Assembly (NCBI GenBank): GCA_030220185.1
Contig: JASPKZ010010239.1
Location: 2,312,001-2,376,000, forward strand
Origin: Diploptera punctata
Lineage: Eukaryota; Arthropoda; Insecta; Blattodea; Blaberidae
Reading direction: 5' to 3'
DNA length: 64,000 nucleotides
Below the pieces are notes generated by a model that had not been told where the DNA came from, made no database searches, and saw only the letters and a list, made by a program, of their open reading frames with translations. Position numbers and translations under genes: made by a program. This document shows, piece by piece, positions 44,290 to 55,220 of the stretch (its first letter is position 1; each line of letters opens with the position of its first letter).

Positions 44290-44352
44290 TAGATGTGAGG
44301 CCAGCAGCCGGCTGTTAAACCAATTGTATTCTAGGCCTGTCACGCTATAGAT
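44290..44352 (+). repeat. Family I SINE tail fragment
   Basis: GATGTGAGGCCAGCAGCCGG then CTAGGCCTGTCACGC matches the tail of the 14.92-15.21 kb family I element in complement. Confidence 0.65.
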
Positions 44353-44369
44353 TTTTTTTATCTTTTCTT

Positions 44370-44561
44370 TTACACTATTTTTCCTTCTTGTTTTACCTTA
44401 TTGTTAACTTTATTTTTTTTTATTCTCACATACAGACGCAAGGACAGGGCACACATCCAGACCCAAGGTAGAGATTTAAAATCCCCTACCCCGTCGGGAA
44501 TCGAACCCGGATTGCCGGAGTTGAAGGTAGGGACTCTACCGACTACGCCACGGCGACGGAC
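44370..44561 (-). mobile_element. SINE-D
   Basis: Same layout as the 28.4-kb copy: TTCCTTCTTGTTTTACC at the 3' end, the complement of TTGGGTCTGGATGTGTGCC in the body, and a tRNA-like head ending near CTACGCCACGGCGACGGAC. Confidence 0.85.
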
Positions 44562-44584
44562 ATTTAAACAAGTAAAGAACTCAT

Positions 44585-45080
44585 GGCATAATACAACCCG
44601 GAGGTTCATGGCTGCGAGGACATAAACTCTGCATACAACCTTACCCGAGTTAATGTTTTCCATCACTGCACTGCCTTTATAGTTGACCTCCCTCAAATCA
44701 TCGTTAATGTTGTTCTCCCATGACATTTCTAGCCTAACTTCAAAATGCTTACCTTCGGTTTTCCCACACAAAGTTTCCATGCCCGTCTTTCATTTCCCAT
44801 TATCCCACATGTCTTGCGCAACTCAGTCTATGAGACTTAATTCTTCTCATTACATCAAATTACCCATAAAAATCATGTAACTCAATGTGATGTAGTTTCT
44901 CCATTCACCTGTCTGTCATCTCTATTTTGTCTAAATATGTTCATAAGCATTTTCTTTTCGAATACTCATATTGTATTTCTACTTTCTTAAAGTAAGGCAT
45001 AATATTTCACGTCCGTATCGTACCTTATAATTTGAAGAATCGCAGTTTTATATATTATACGCTTTATATTAGCTTGACCT
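44585..45080 (-). mobile_element. L-A LINE 3' fragment, diverged
   Basis: Complement of AGGTTCATGGCTGCGAGG (MNLRV end), CCTCAAATCATCGTTAATG then TTGTTCTCCCA, and TCTCCATTCACCTGTCTG follow the L-A order as in 9.8-10.2 kb. Frames are broken by several indels. Confidence 0.8.
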
Positions 45081-45420
45081 GTATCTATCTATCTATCTAT
45101 CTAGAATTACGGAATCTTTCAACGCGATTTTCACCCACTTAAAATCATGGGATCGACTTGAAACTTTGTATACTTGTAGAGGGCCCGTGACAATATAATA
45201 ATTTCATATTTATTTTCTAAAATCCTGGACATAATCATCAGAAAATCAAAAAACGTGTTTTTGTATCAATGTAACGGAATCTTTCAACGCGATTTTCACC
45301 CACTTAGAAACATTGGATCGACTTCAAACTTTGTATACGTGTAGAGGACCCGTGACAATACAATAATTTCATATTTTGTTTCTAAAATCCTGGCCAGAAT
45401 CATCCGAAAATAAAAAAAAA
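45081..45420 (-). repeat. R1 repeat, two units, with (TATC)n
   Basis: Starts with (TATC)n at 45,081-45,102, then GGAATCTTTCAACGCGATTT then TCACCCACTTA..AA, GGATCGACTT.AAACTTTG, twice over (45,103-45,263 and 45,272-45,420). It is the inverted equivalent of the window's first 300 bases. Confidence 0.8.
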
Positions 45421-45470
45421 ATGAAAACTGGTGTAATAGGTTGCGGACTTGTGGAGTTTTTAGTCAATCG

Positions 45471-45560
45471 TTGTAAGAGCTCAGTTGGTAGAGCAGTGAA
45501 CTCTTAGTGGTATATAATTTCAGTAATCCATATGTCGCTGGTTCAAATCCGGCAGGGAGG
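45471..45560 (+). pseudogene. tRNA-Tyr-like pseudogene with intron-like insert
   Basis: GAGCTCAGTTGGTAGAGCAG is a good D-arm/box A and GTCGCTGGTTCAAATCCGGC a good T-arm/box B. Between them, AACTCTTAGTGG, an AT-rich insert and AATCCATATGTC recall insect tRNA-Tyr genes, which normally carry an intron after the GTA anticodon. Here the anticodon region reads CTCTTAG instead of CTGTAG, and the acceptor strands (CGTTGTA, CAGGGAG) do not pair. I call a pseudogene or a SINE head derived from tRNA-Tyr. Confidence 0.65.
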
Positions 45561-45660
45561 GTTCTTTTATAGAAGAGTATTACTTTTAGCTCATACTACA
45601 ATAGTATCGAATTTAAAGATATTTACATTTTTATCTTATTCTGTAAAATATTAAAACTAA

Positions 45661-46147
45661 AAAATAAAAAATAAATAATAGTTTTAAAAAAACTAAAAGA
45701 ACACGCTTTATTAGAAAACCGGACTAAAAAAATGAAAAATAATTTTAATTTCCAATACGCTTGGGATAAAATAAAGTGGTCAACAAAAAAATCATATCCA
45801 ACACATATAGAATAAAATTAGAGTTATCAACAAAAAGAAAATAATTTTACCATCAAAAGCGTGGGGTGATTTTTATGATTTTTACATTTTCTTCTTAGAG
45901 AGCTTACTTTTACCAATATCTGTTTATTATGAAATATATTAATTGATATAGAGCACCCCACGCTTTTGATGGTAAAATTTTCTTTTTGTTGATAACTCTA
46001 ATTTTATTCTATATGTGTTGGATATGATTTTTTTGTTGACCACTTTATTTTATCCCAAGCATATTGGAAATTAAAATTATTTTTCATTTTTTAGTTTTCT
46101 AATAAAGCGTGTTCTTTTAGTTTTTTTAAACTATTATTTATTTTTAA
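45661..46147. mobile_element. Long fold-back element (arms ~208 and ~193 bp)
   Basis: Arm 1 (45,661-45,869) and arm 2 (45,954-46,147) are near-perfect complements. For example GAACACGCTTTATTAG pairs with CTAATAAAGCGTGTTC, and CCATCAAAAGCGTGGGGTG pairs with CACCCCACGCTTTTGATGG. The loop is about 84 bp. Small indels (for example CCGGA present only in arm 1) indicate independent decay of the arms. No ORF. Confidence 0.9.
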
Positions 46148-46548
46148 TTTAACCTGTTTTAATCTCATTTAAGTTTAAAATGATTGTCCAGAGGCATTTG
46201 AATTATGTTACTTATTAAAACTTCCCTAATTTGTTTTTATGTATAGGCTTACATTTTATATAATAAAGTATCCGTACAATTATAACAAGTTTAATTTTAT
46301 TCTATTGACTTCCAACCTCGTTTGTTAGTGTTACTAAATACAATATATCATATAATAGTATACGTATAAATAGAAATATATATTAAATTATATAATTTAA
46401 TTAATGGTTATAAGAATAAAATTAACCGAAAAAAATCCCGTAAGATATTGGCATACCGAATATATATGTTACGTACAATATACTTTATTCTGATCTCTTT
46501 TTAGACTCATTTCACACTGAGTATTTTATTGTGTGATACATTTACAAC

Positions 46549-46910
46549 ATTGTCCACCGCTATGGACTCGAGATAGCGTGCTGCCTTGTTACGCAGCGGG
46601 CCCGGGTTCTATCCCCGGTCGGGACAAGTGTCTTGTGCGATTTTTTTGGGAGGGTTTTCCTCACCTGTAGGACAAATGTCAGGAAACTTTAAGGCCCGAA
46701 AGGTTTCCGAACATCATCTCGCTATCATTATCAACATGGGTATATTAATTAAGTTTAGGATTAAGGCCTCTCCTGGCGCATCATTACCATCATCATCACC
46801 TATCATATATCATCGCGGCAGCGTAACTTCGCCTTCCAGGCACCTCAACCTTAGGTACGCCATGCCACTAAAGAATATCAGAAATAACAACGAGGTGGCA
46901 TTAAATAATA
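46549..46910 (+). mobile_element. SINE, SINE-A head with type-b tail, 11-bp target duplication
   Basis: The head (ACTCGAGATAGCGTGCTGCC, box B GGTTCTATCCCC) runs to GACAAATGTCAGG, then the tail with TAAGGCCTCTCCTGGCGC and TCGCGGCAGCGTAACTTCGC, ending near GAGGTGGCATTA. ACATTTACAAC flanks it at 46,538-46,548 and 46,911-46,921. One box B base differs from consensus (GTTCTAT). Confidence 0.9.
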
Positions 46911-46921
46911 ACATTTACAAC

Positions 46922-48377
46922 GTATAAAGACACGTGAAACCATAATGAATACAGTTATAATATTATATTATTTTCCTTATATTTATGAATTGTGTTTTTC
47001 ATTAATTATTTATTTTTGCTAGCTTGATAATATTTGAATAATTAAATTCTCACCACGAAATTAATTAAAATACTGCTGGCCTGGGGAGAATAATCTCATT
47101 CAATTCTGTTGGGATTCTGGTGAAGTTGAATTCATATCAACTCGCTGCATATTCACACGATTAAAATTGCAACTGTTTATTCACTTGCCAGAGTTTAAAT
47201 GATGTACAAAATCTATTCTCACGTTGTGTTGTCCATCAGTTTATTTCTATCGTCGAAATGTTCCTACTCTTTCAATAACGTGCATTGGTTAATGTACTGC
47301 AGCACTTAAAATGTTTCCTTGGGCTAACAGTGACTTGAATTTTTTTATGTCCAAGCTTTCAGCCTCAATTTCTGAGGCCATTCCAGAACATATGAACTGC
47401 TATATGGAGCCTGGAAGATCGATTATTAAGAGAATTACCTGGATGTTAGCCGAGAATAAAGTGTAGTTAATAAACGCTGTAAAATTTGTTAAAATAATGT
47501 GACAGAATTATAAAATTACTTCTATTTCTTAGTTATGAGTGATACATTACTGTTTATCATATAGAATATTTTATAAAACATGGGTCTTTGCTTCTAAATA
47601 GGCCTATAACTTCCGAAATATCTATTGAATGTGACCCATAGGCTATATTTGGAAATTAATGATTTGAATTAGTATTGATTCAGTAAGTAGGCTTGCATTT
47701 TTAATGAAATTACGGAATTGAATGATTACAGGTACATGAACGAATTTCATTGTTGAAAGTTTGCATTTATATTGAAAATAAATAAACGAAGGGAAATTTT
47801 GTTAATCAATTTTGGCGAAGATATAACACTGAGTGCATTTCAATGAATTGTGAGTTTTAATTAATTTTCTACAATCAAAAAGATCCCAAAAGCATGTAAA
47901 ACGTGTTTTCTTTTACAATAAGAGAGAACGTTTTTCCATAATTTTAAGATTATATTGCATACAAAAATAAGACATTATTGTTAAAATGTTCAATGTCAAA
48001 TTCACATTTCTTGTAATGTGTTTTTAATTTAGGATTTGTAACATCTGTTATGGTTTTATAAGACAAGTATTCACTTAAAAACAGCATATTTATTGGATAA
48101 CCAAATATGGTTTATAAATTTTCACTTTTTAAAGTTAAATGTAATGTTTTTCGTTTACTTTTTATTATTATTAGTGGGACAGTTCCAGGTAAAAAGAAAT
48201 GTTCAAGAGTTAAGTTACAATATAATTTTAAGTAAAGTAACATTGAGGCAACGAAAAAATCAAAGCAGAAGGGCTATTTGAGAGTATTGAAGCAATGCAG
48301 CATATTGAAATAATGAAGTAAGTTTAAATTGGCATTGAAGTGATATAGAAGCGGTGAAGTGAAATTGAACCAGCGAA
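46922..48377. other. AT-rich sequence upstream of the putative gene; no repeats seen
   Basis: No member of the window's repeat families was recognised. This is the region expected to hold distal promoter elements if the 48.4-48.8 kb exon call is right. A short frame at 48,093-48,281 is not supported. Confidence 0.45.
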
Positions 48378-48578
48378 GTGGTGCAGGTAGTGTCGCTTGC
48401 TGCACTGAAGGCTGGGAGAGTTTCACCCCGTGTTTATAAGCCCCCTGCTCCCCCCGTGAACGCAGACGCTGCAGCGACGCGGCGCGCCGGGTCGGGCCGG
48501 CAGAGTAGCGGGAGCCGTGCTGGGGTTAAGACGCGTGGATGTTGTGTACTGATCACTATGTACCGCTACTAGAGACAG
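48378..48578 (+). promoter_or_regulatory. CpG-rich 5' leader / promoter-proximal region
   Basis: From about 48,400 the base composition changes abruptly to GC-rich with many CpG (for example GCGACGCGGCGCGCCGGGTC). An open frame here (48,378-48,572) lies in the same frame as the exon that follows but ends at TAG (48,570-48,572) just before ATG 48,579. It is therefore best read as 5' untranslated leader, possibly with a small upstream ORF. The start of transcription cannot be fixed; no clear TATA box. Confidence 0.5.
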
Positions 48579-48783
48579 ATGCCAGCAAGTTTGCTACCGT
48601 ACTTACCTGTGACGCTAGGAGTCCGCTCGCCACCCATGCTAGCCATGTCTACCCTTATGATGCCGCCAACCAACCCCGGGCCGATCCCCGTTCCGCAGCC
48701 CAAATTTCCCGTCACAGCAGCGGCGGAACCCAACGGCAAGCTGCCTCCACTCAACCACACAGCCACCGCCGGCAACAAGTCAG
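48579..48783 (+). CDS. Putative first coding exon of an unidentified host gene (partial)
   Basis: 68 codons plus one base, starting MPASLLPYLPVTLGVRS and continuing MLAMSTLMMPPTNPGPIPVP, QPKFPVTAAAEPNGKLPPLN and HTATAGNKS. A consensus donor follows (AG|GTAGGT, intron from 48,784, phase 1). An in-frame TAG lies just upstream, so ATG 48,579 is the first usable start; the third Met (48,645, GCCATG) has a better context and could be used instead. The peptide is Pro/Ala/Thr-rich and probably disordered, as in N-termini of many transcription or RNA-binding regulators. No domain is visible and I do not recognise the gene. The remaining exons lie beyond this window or were not detected. Confidence 0.5.
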
Positions 48784-51700
48784 GTAGGTCGCCGCTCTTT
48801 TCCATATGTTTTACATCTCAGTGCTGTTCTTACCTTGTGCTATGATTCTTTGTGTGGGGTACGTACCCTTGATTCTATATGCCATTTTCATATTTTGGAC
48901 ATTCATATTCTTCATTCTTAGACTTCAATGCAATGTTCAACGACTGGCTAAATAATTCGATTCTTTCAACCCCATAAATATACTAAACTAATTTTACTTG
49001 TATCTCTTTGATACAATTGAATGGAATAATTATTTCCTAGATTTATAGGATTTTACTCTATTTTTAAAACAAATAACAATGTTTTATTACATTTAATTAC
49101 ATTGTATTAGACAAATTGTATGTTATAAAGTGTTTTATTTAATTAGTGAATTTATAGTTTACTAGAATGTAACATTCTGCAAATGACCGTCGTACTACAG
49201 CGATGTAATCCTTGAAAACAGTTCATTTCATTACCTTTCATCAGCATCACAACAAAAGATGAAAGAATTGTTAACATAGTTGCTTTGGCTTAACGGAATT
49301 TTTAATTCTTATATTCTTTATGAAAATTAAAATATATTTCCGAGTGCGCATTTTATAAAGGCTATAAAATCTGTATTTGTAAGATAATTAAAAACATACT
49401 GGTATTATTAAATGTGGATGGACTTGGTAAAATGCCGTATTTCAAATATTCAATTCAGTATTTGACAATAATTGAAATATAAATTAAAAATAATGGAGAC
49501 ATTAATGCAACGTCGCTTAAAATATTTCATCCTTGGCATTCAGTTCGAATGCAAAAATGAAAATATTTGTTCTATACAGTTATGATAGACATTTAACTTT
49601 AAAATTATCTGCGAATGAATATGGAACACTGTTGTGGGTAATAAAAGGATTAACATAGATGCAGTGTGGGAAACATGACAGTTAGAATTTCAATAACTTT
49701 CTCATAAATGCAAACGAAATACCAGATTACAAGAGTATAATATTGCCGTTGTGCATGTAATGAATATTAATTAGGCTGTAGGATTTAATAATTATGAATA
49801 TCAATGAATATTATTAGTTCGCATTACAGAACCTCTAAAATGTACTATGCCACAGTGAAAACTATGAAGTTGGAATTTTTACAAAACACGTCGTCTTCTA
49901 AAATAATTTCGCTGTGAATGTATAAGTTTAAAACAGCCTAATTCTGTAATAATAAGAAATGTTAATACATTTAATATTGGAATGCATACTGTTTATACTT
50001 TTATTTAATTTTTTTTACATTTCCGCGTCATCGTACAACAGGTTCATTAATTTTCGTGGAGAATGTGGGATCGTCCGTTTGCGTTAAAATTGATTATTTG
50101 CGTTTTTCCCTTTCAATAATATAAAACAAAATATTTTGAATTACATACGCTATAAAAATATTTTATTCAATATCTATGTTTCAATTATGTTAAAATCGGG
50201 TTTTGTGCATTGTTAAAATAGGTTAACTTAAGTCAGTAATGCATTGAACTAGTATACGATGTAAAAATACTTAATTATAGTAATGGTTCTACGTCAAAAC
50301 GCAAGCGTCAGGCCAGGGGTAGCACGAGGATGGAACCTGGCCACCCCTAGCAGAGCCGTTCATGCGTCAAGGAGAGCGTGAATCGGGGGATGCGCGCGCA
50401 AGTCTGGAAACTAATCCACCCAATTCACATACACTAGAGTTTTCCCGCATCTCACTCCACCGACTTTGCTACCCCAGTCTACGCTTTCTACAATATCAAC
50501 ATTCCTGTTTTTATTTTAATTTGTCTCTCTAGACATTATCCATTCTAAGTACATAAAATAATCTCCTAGCTAATCATATGTAAATTTGAGAAATGCAAAT
50601 ATTTTTCCTACATATAACATTGGTATTTCATTTTTTTATTCGCAGCGTACTACACATTTTTTTGTAAGTTGTATTTCATTATTTCATAAATTCGTTTTTT
50701 AATCTATATTAATTGAACAGTGATGTTCGACATTTTTAAGTTATAATGCAAATACCCAGTTATAATATCTGTAAATTTGCTTTTGGTTTCATTCTAGATA
50801 AACCACAATATTGGCTATTTGTAGAACGACTCTAAGTTTTAAAATAGTATTAAGACTTTTTTACTATTGTATATCAATTTTAAGTGAGCATTAGTTAAGC
50901 AATATAACAAACACAAGGTCTGTAAATATTTTAAAACTAATGTTGATGTTACTTTATTCATAGATGCTGTTCGTTAAAAATGTAATTTTTCAGTTATAAA
51001 ATAAAACATTTTATAAAATCTTCTATAGGGAATTATTAGTACAATTTCGTGGTATTAAGAATCAGTGTGTTCTACATACGTTGTTCATATTAAATGGTTT
51101 TTAGGAGACATTTTTATAACTAAAGTTCACGTTTTGTTCATAATGTTTATAAACTTCGAGTCTTGTGTAGCTCAATCGTTACTACATACATATTATCCTG
51201 CAACCATCAAATAGCTCTCCTGAAAAAAGTAACATGTCAGAACTCTATGTTTCTATCTGTAAGATTTGTAACGTACTTTTGCTTTGTATTAAAATTGTCC
51301 ACTAAATTATTAACATTATTATTAAAGTTTATATTAAATAATTTGATTATTTTTAGTATTTATTACAAACAATTCGAATTATATTGTTATTTGAAGATAA
51401 TTTATCTTCGTTGCACAGGATATAAAAATTGTACTTCAAAGATAAAATATTATTGGAAAATATATTATAGCCTGTTTACTTATTGCTGAATTGATGCTAC
51501 GTTTATAAATATTTAATAATAAATAAATGATAGATTTAATTGCTTGCTTGTATATCACAATATCGATGTTGAGACATATCTCTTACAAGTTGTGGTAAAG
51601 TTATTAACTTTAGTTTAATTGTACATACCTTCAATATATTTTCTTCGTATTAAAGGTTATTTTCACCCATATTAGATATGACAACATTTAAATAGAATCC

Positions 51701-52759
51701 GTTACTGTAAATTTACCGAAATAATTGTCTGTTAAGTAGTTAACACTCGTTACTATCCTGTAACAAATTATCATAACTGGAGAAATTCTGGGTTTGAATT
51801 TTATTAGCACGAATAATTCCATCATTAATCATTATTATTAGATTCAGTGAACATGGATACTATTGTTATTGTCAAAATTATTGTATAATAAGCTGACACA
51901 TTTTCGACTATATTTTTCAAATCGTATTCTAAAAACGTATGCTCGTTTAAACAACAACAATAACTAGAATATAAGAGTGTATATTGTATCTATGGAATTT
52001 GTGTCATATATTAGGTTTTCTTTATCAAAATATTAACAAACTATTTTATATCGCCATCATCTTTTACTATACAACTGGTGATTTCTTGTGGTCTTCAAAA
52101 ATGGTTTATTGTCTTCCTGAGTTCCTTTTATCTCTTGGGGCACATATTAAAAAGTTTTTGCTCATTTATATTACGGGCACAATTGGTATATCTTAATATA
52201 AATACACATGAAGAATTTTTGTTTTCAAAATTGAACATGTTCAAAATTTAATAAGTTTAGATATTGATTGATTGTGACAGATCTCTCAGATGTCTATTGT
52301 TTTTTTAACAAATGTGAATATGTTCCATTGCAATCGGTGTGTTAATATACATGTTTACTCAAAACAAATTGAAAAACAAATTTATAACATATTACTTTTT
52401 GCCATCGCAAGGAAAAAATATTGAAACTTGTATGTTAATTTTAGAAAAAAGATCCAGAAATATTCGTTCAGCGATAATTTTTGTTTTGATTATTCTTTAA
52501 ATTCGAGTGAAAAAGAAAATCACAGACTCAAAACACATCCTCTCACAATAAAAGTGGACTTATCGATAGAATAAAGGAAATAGAAATTAAAATAAAATAA
52601 TAGACACATTATTAGATACAATAGACATCCAAAGCCTAGTGGTATAAAAATACAGATATCCTAGGTGCGTTATGGCTTATGATGTTTAAACGCTTCAAGG
52701 AAATAATAACATTAATGTGTAGGCTACATAAATATAATAAACAAGTAAATAACGCACGT
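48784..52759 (+). other. Presumed intron 1, AT-rich and repeat-poor
   Basis: It begins with the donor GTAGGTCG. About 4 kb of AT-rich sequence follows without any SINE, LINE, fold-back or long microsatellite that I could recognise, unlike the rest of the window. Small open frames at 51,163-51,489 and 51,984-52,196 are AT-driven and unsupported. No acceptor can be assigned. Confidence 0.4.
50285..50450. other. Isolated GC-rich island within the presumed intron
   Basis: Sharp GC-rich block with CGCAAGCGTCAGGCCAGGGG, then GAACCTGGCCACCCCTAGC and a GCGCGCGCA run. GGCCAGG (50,311-50,317) can pair with CCTGGCC (50,336-50,342). It could be a regulatory element, a small structured RNA or an old repeat; a 32-codon frame through it ends quickly. 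Confidence 0.5.
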
Positions 52760-52966
52760 GATGATCTTGTAGAAGATTTCCGGGCTGTTGGCCGTGGTCT
52801 TGAGGCTTGTAGTTCCCCAACGTTTCGCCAGAGACTGAGTCCGGCATCCTCATGGGTTGTCTTGAGACTCTCAAGAACGTAGGGGAACTACAAGCCTCAA
52901 AACCACGGCCAACAGCCCGGAAATCTTCTACAAGATCATCATAGTAACTCCGGCTGTGAAAGACTA
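52760..52966. mobile_element. Fold-back element K, copy 1 (arm partly lost)
   Basis: GATGATCTTGTAGAAGATTT then CCGGGCTGTTGGCCGTGG (52,760) is complementary to CCACGGCCAACAGCCCGG then AAATCTTCTACAAGATCATC (ending 52,940). The centre (GTTTCGCCAGAGACTGAGTC, GGCATCCTCATGGG) is asymmetric, so part of one arm has been lost compared with the 57.7-kb copy. The outer tail ATAGTAACTCCGGCTGTG then AAAGACTAAGTC lies on the right only. TAACGCA flanks both sides and may be a target duplication. Confidence 0.85.
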
Positions 52967-53229
52967 AGTCAATATATTAACGCATGGACAATTACTTGTG
53001 TCAAGTCCCCTGCATTTGTATAAATAAATAAATAAATAAATAAATATGTTAACGCACATAATCCTCCTATGAACTTCTGAAAAGCGGTGTTTACGAGAAT
53101 TTCTAAATTATTGATTTCTGTATTTGTTTTGTGTGATTTTTTTTCGGAAATTCCTAAGCATGTTGCATTATAAAAATTAACTCCATACAAAAAATATGCA
53201 TGAGTAATGTTACGAGTGATTTTCTAATT

Positions 53230-53965
53230 ATCGATACATTCACGACTCACGAAGTGAGGAGTGAATTTATCTAGAGAATTTGGAAATCAAGAGTGGCATT
53301 CGTTAGGACTATTTAACGAATAAAATTAACCTGTTTACTCACAAATCATTATTTGAATATAGTTATTTTAAAATATTTATTTATTTATTTAATGTAAACA
53401 GCGACGTTTGAAAACAAATGAGAAGCGATGTTTGAAAACAAATGAGAAACGATTGTTACTCTTGTTGATCACTGCAACCAGATCATATTATTTATTCCCA
53501 AAGGATCGCAATATTGTAAGAATGCACCCTAGTGGAGACATTTATAACCAATAGGTCATAATTAATTTCTGATGTCATATGATGTAAATATGTCAATTAT
53601 ATTTTTCTGCAACGTTAGTATCTGGGAAATAATTCATTTAAGAAAGTGCAAACAGTGTTTTTTTTTGTGGTATAATAAATTGCTACAAATGTTTTTATAT
53701 TATCTCCCGCAAGCACTATTAGCTGCCATTCCTGCACTATATATATACAATCTGGTAGTCGTGTTTTTTTTAGAGTTAGTCACTGCAAAATAATGCTATG
53801 ACTTATTCAGAATGTTAAAAAGGAGCATGTTTCTTTATATGATAAACTTCTTTGATAAATTCTAGGTGAAACACGACTGTGATTGTTTGTAATTAAAAAA
53901 ATCATTGAAATGTGATTAGTCATTGAATCCCATTTGAGGCATGAGTTAAATAGTCAGATTAAACC
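53230..53965 (+). repeat. Family J repeat, near full length
   Basis: It lines up with the complement of 26.54-27.20 kb: GGAAATCAAGAGTGGCATT, CGTTAGGACTATTTAACG, GATCGCAATATTGTAAGAAT, TGCTACAAATGTTTTTATAT, CAGTCACTGCAAAATAATG (variant) and GGCATGAGTTAAATAGTC. A 23-bp direct duplication (TGTTTGAAAACAAATGAGAA) near 53,405-53,450 is private to this copy. Confidence 0.8.
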
Positions 53966-54058
53966 TGTTAATGATATAAATTTATCAAACATAAGTATTG
54001 AAATGAGTAACAACATCTGAGTTCTGTGTACAAAATGTTTAACATATAAAATGAGTAC

Positions 54059-54350
54059 CTGCACGCCGTAGCGTAGTGGTTAAGGCACTGGGCTACAAGC
54101 CGGAGGGTCGAGGGTTCAAGTCCCGCTGGGGTCAGGATTTTTAAACTGACCCAAACCCTCTGGCGGCATTATGGCCCTGGGGTCGACTCAGCCTCTAACG
54201 GAAATGAATACCAGACGCTTGTTCTGGGATAAAGGCGGCCGTCACGCAGGGCTGACAACCCGGCTGACATCAAGTGCCGATTGTCTAGCAAAGTGGGAGC
54301 CTTAACCACCTACTACCCCAAAGGCCTGTTGTGGGATCACTTTACCTGAT
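54059..54350 (+). mobile_element. SINE-E
   Basis: The tRNA-like head reads CGTAGCGTAGTGGTTAAGGC, box B GGGTTCAAGTCCCGC. The body has CTGGCGGCATTATGGCCC, GGTCGACTCAGCC, CATCAAGTGCCGATTGTC and TGTTGTGGGATCACTTTACC at the end. It is better preserved than the reverse copy at 16.2 kb. Confidence 0.85.
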
Positions 54351-54724
54351 ATATGAGTCGACCTCAACTGATATTAATTTCTGATTGAAAAACTTCAACA
54401 AGTAGTTAAAAATATGAAGGCCTTTCAAAACCATGTTTCATCTTTCTGCACTTCAACTGCTAATTCTGTGTATCAGAATTTAATCTTATTTTCTTTAATT
54501 TTTCTGAATTCCAAGTAAAATGAATAAACATTGCATCGAAGGTACTATAATACATTAGTAAAAATTGTTAAATTCTCTGTGAAATATTAAATACACTCTA
54601 TAACAAACCAGTTAAAGTTATAATAAAGAAAGTATAGAATAACTTCAGAAAGTAGAGGACATATATTAGAATATGCTTTCATTAATTTTGACTACAATTT
54701 GAGAAATGAATTTTTATTTTCATA

Positions 54725-54725
<1 letters not shown>

Positions 54726-54819
<94 letters not shown>
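54726..54819. repeat. (ATT)n microsatellite, ~31 units
   Basis: The longest pure ATT array in the window. Open frames of poly-Ile come from it. Confidence 0.97.
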
Positions 54820-54820
<1 letters not shown>

Positions 54821-55170
54821 AATTTATTCGAACCATAATAAGTTAGAACTCGTTGAAAGAACAAACTGCTTGGATGAAAATAAGGTGCGGGTACTTACCT
54901 AGAATAGTATTTAATATACCCACATCACTGAAATAAATCGGTTCTTATAATACGACAAGCGTTAAATAGTAACAGCCGCCCGTGGGAGTGTAGGGCCTAT
55001 GTGTGAATAAGCGAATTCTGTGTCTTCAAGCTAGAGTAGTGTGAATTGAATGTAACAGCTATCAGTTCACAACTATACGTACAATTATTATCAGTTTATT
55101 GAGTTTCAATTTTGCAAACATTATTATTAGAATATCGATATATTCTCTGCGTTTTTTATCATATTACGAG

Positions 55171-55220
55171 TATTATTATTATTACTATTATTATTATTAT
55201 TACTATTATTATTATTATTA
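55171..55220. repeat. (ATT)n microsatellite with ACT interruptions
   Basis: It directly precedes a LINE fragment. Confidence 0.9.

Noticed and set aside
48378..48572. 64-codon ORF as the true N-terminus of the gene
   Set aside because: It ends at TAG before the next ATG, and its sequence looks like GC-rich leader; kept as a possible uORF only.
52679..52882. 67-codon ORF ending PTFRQRLSPASSWVVLRLSRT
   Set aside because: It is translated from fold-back element K; the same words appear in the 57.7-kb copy on both strands.
54699..54902. Poly-isoleucine ORF
   Set aside because: Translation of an (ATT)n array.
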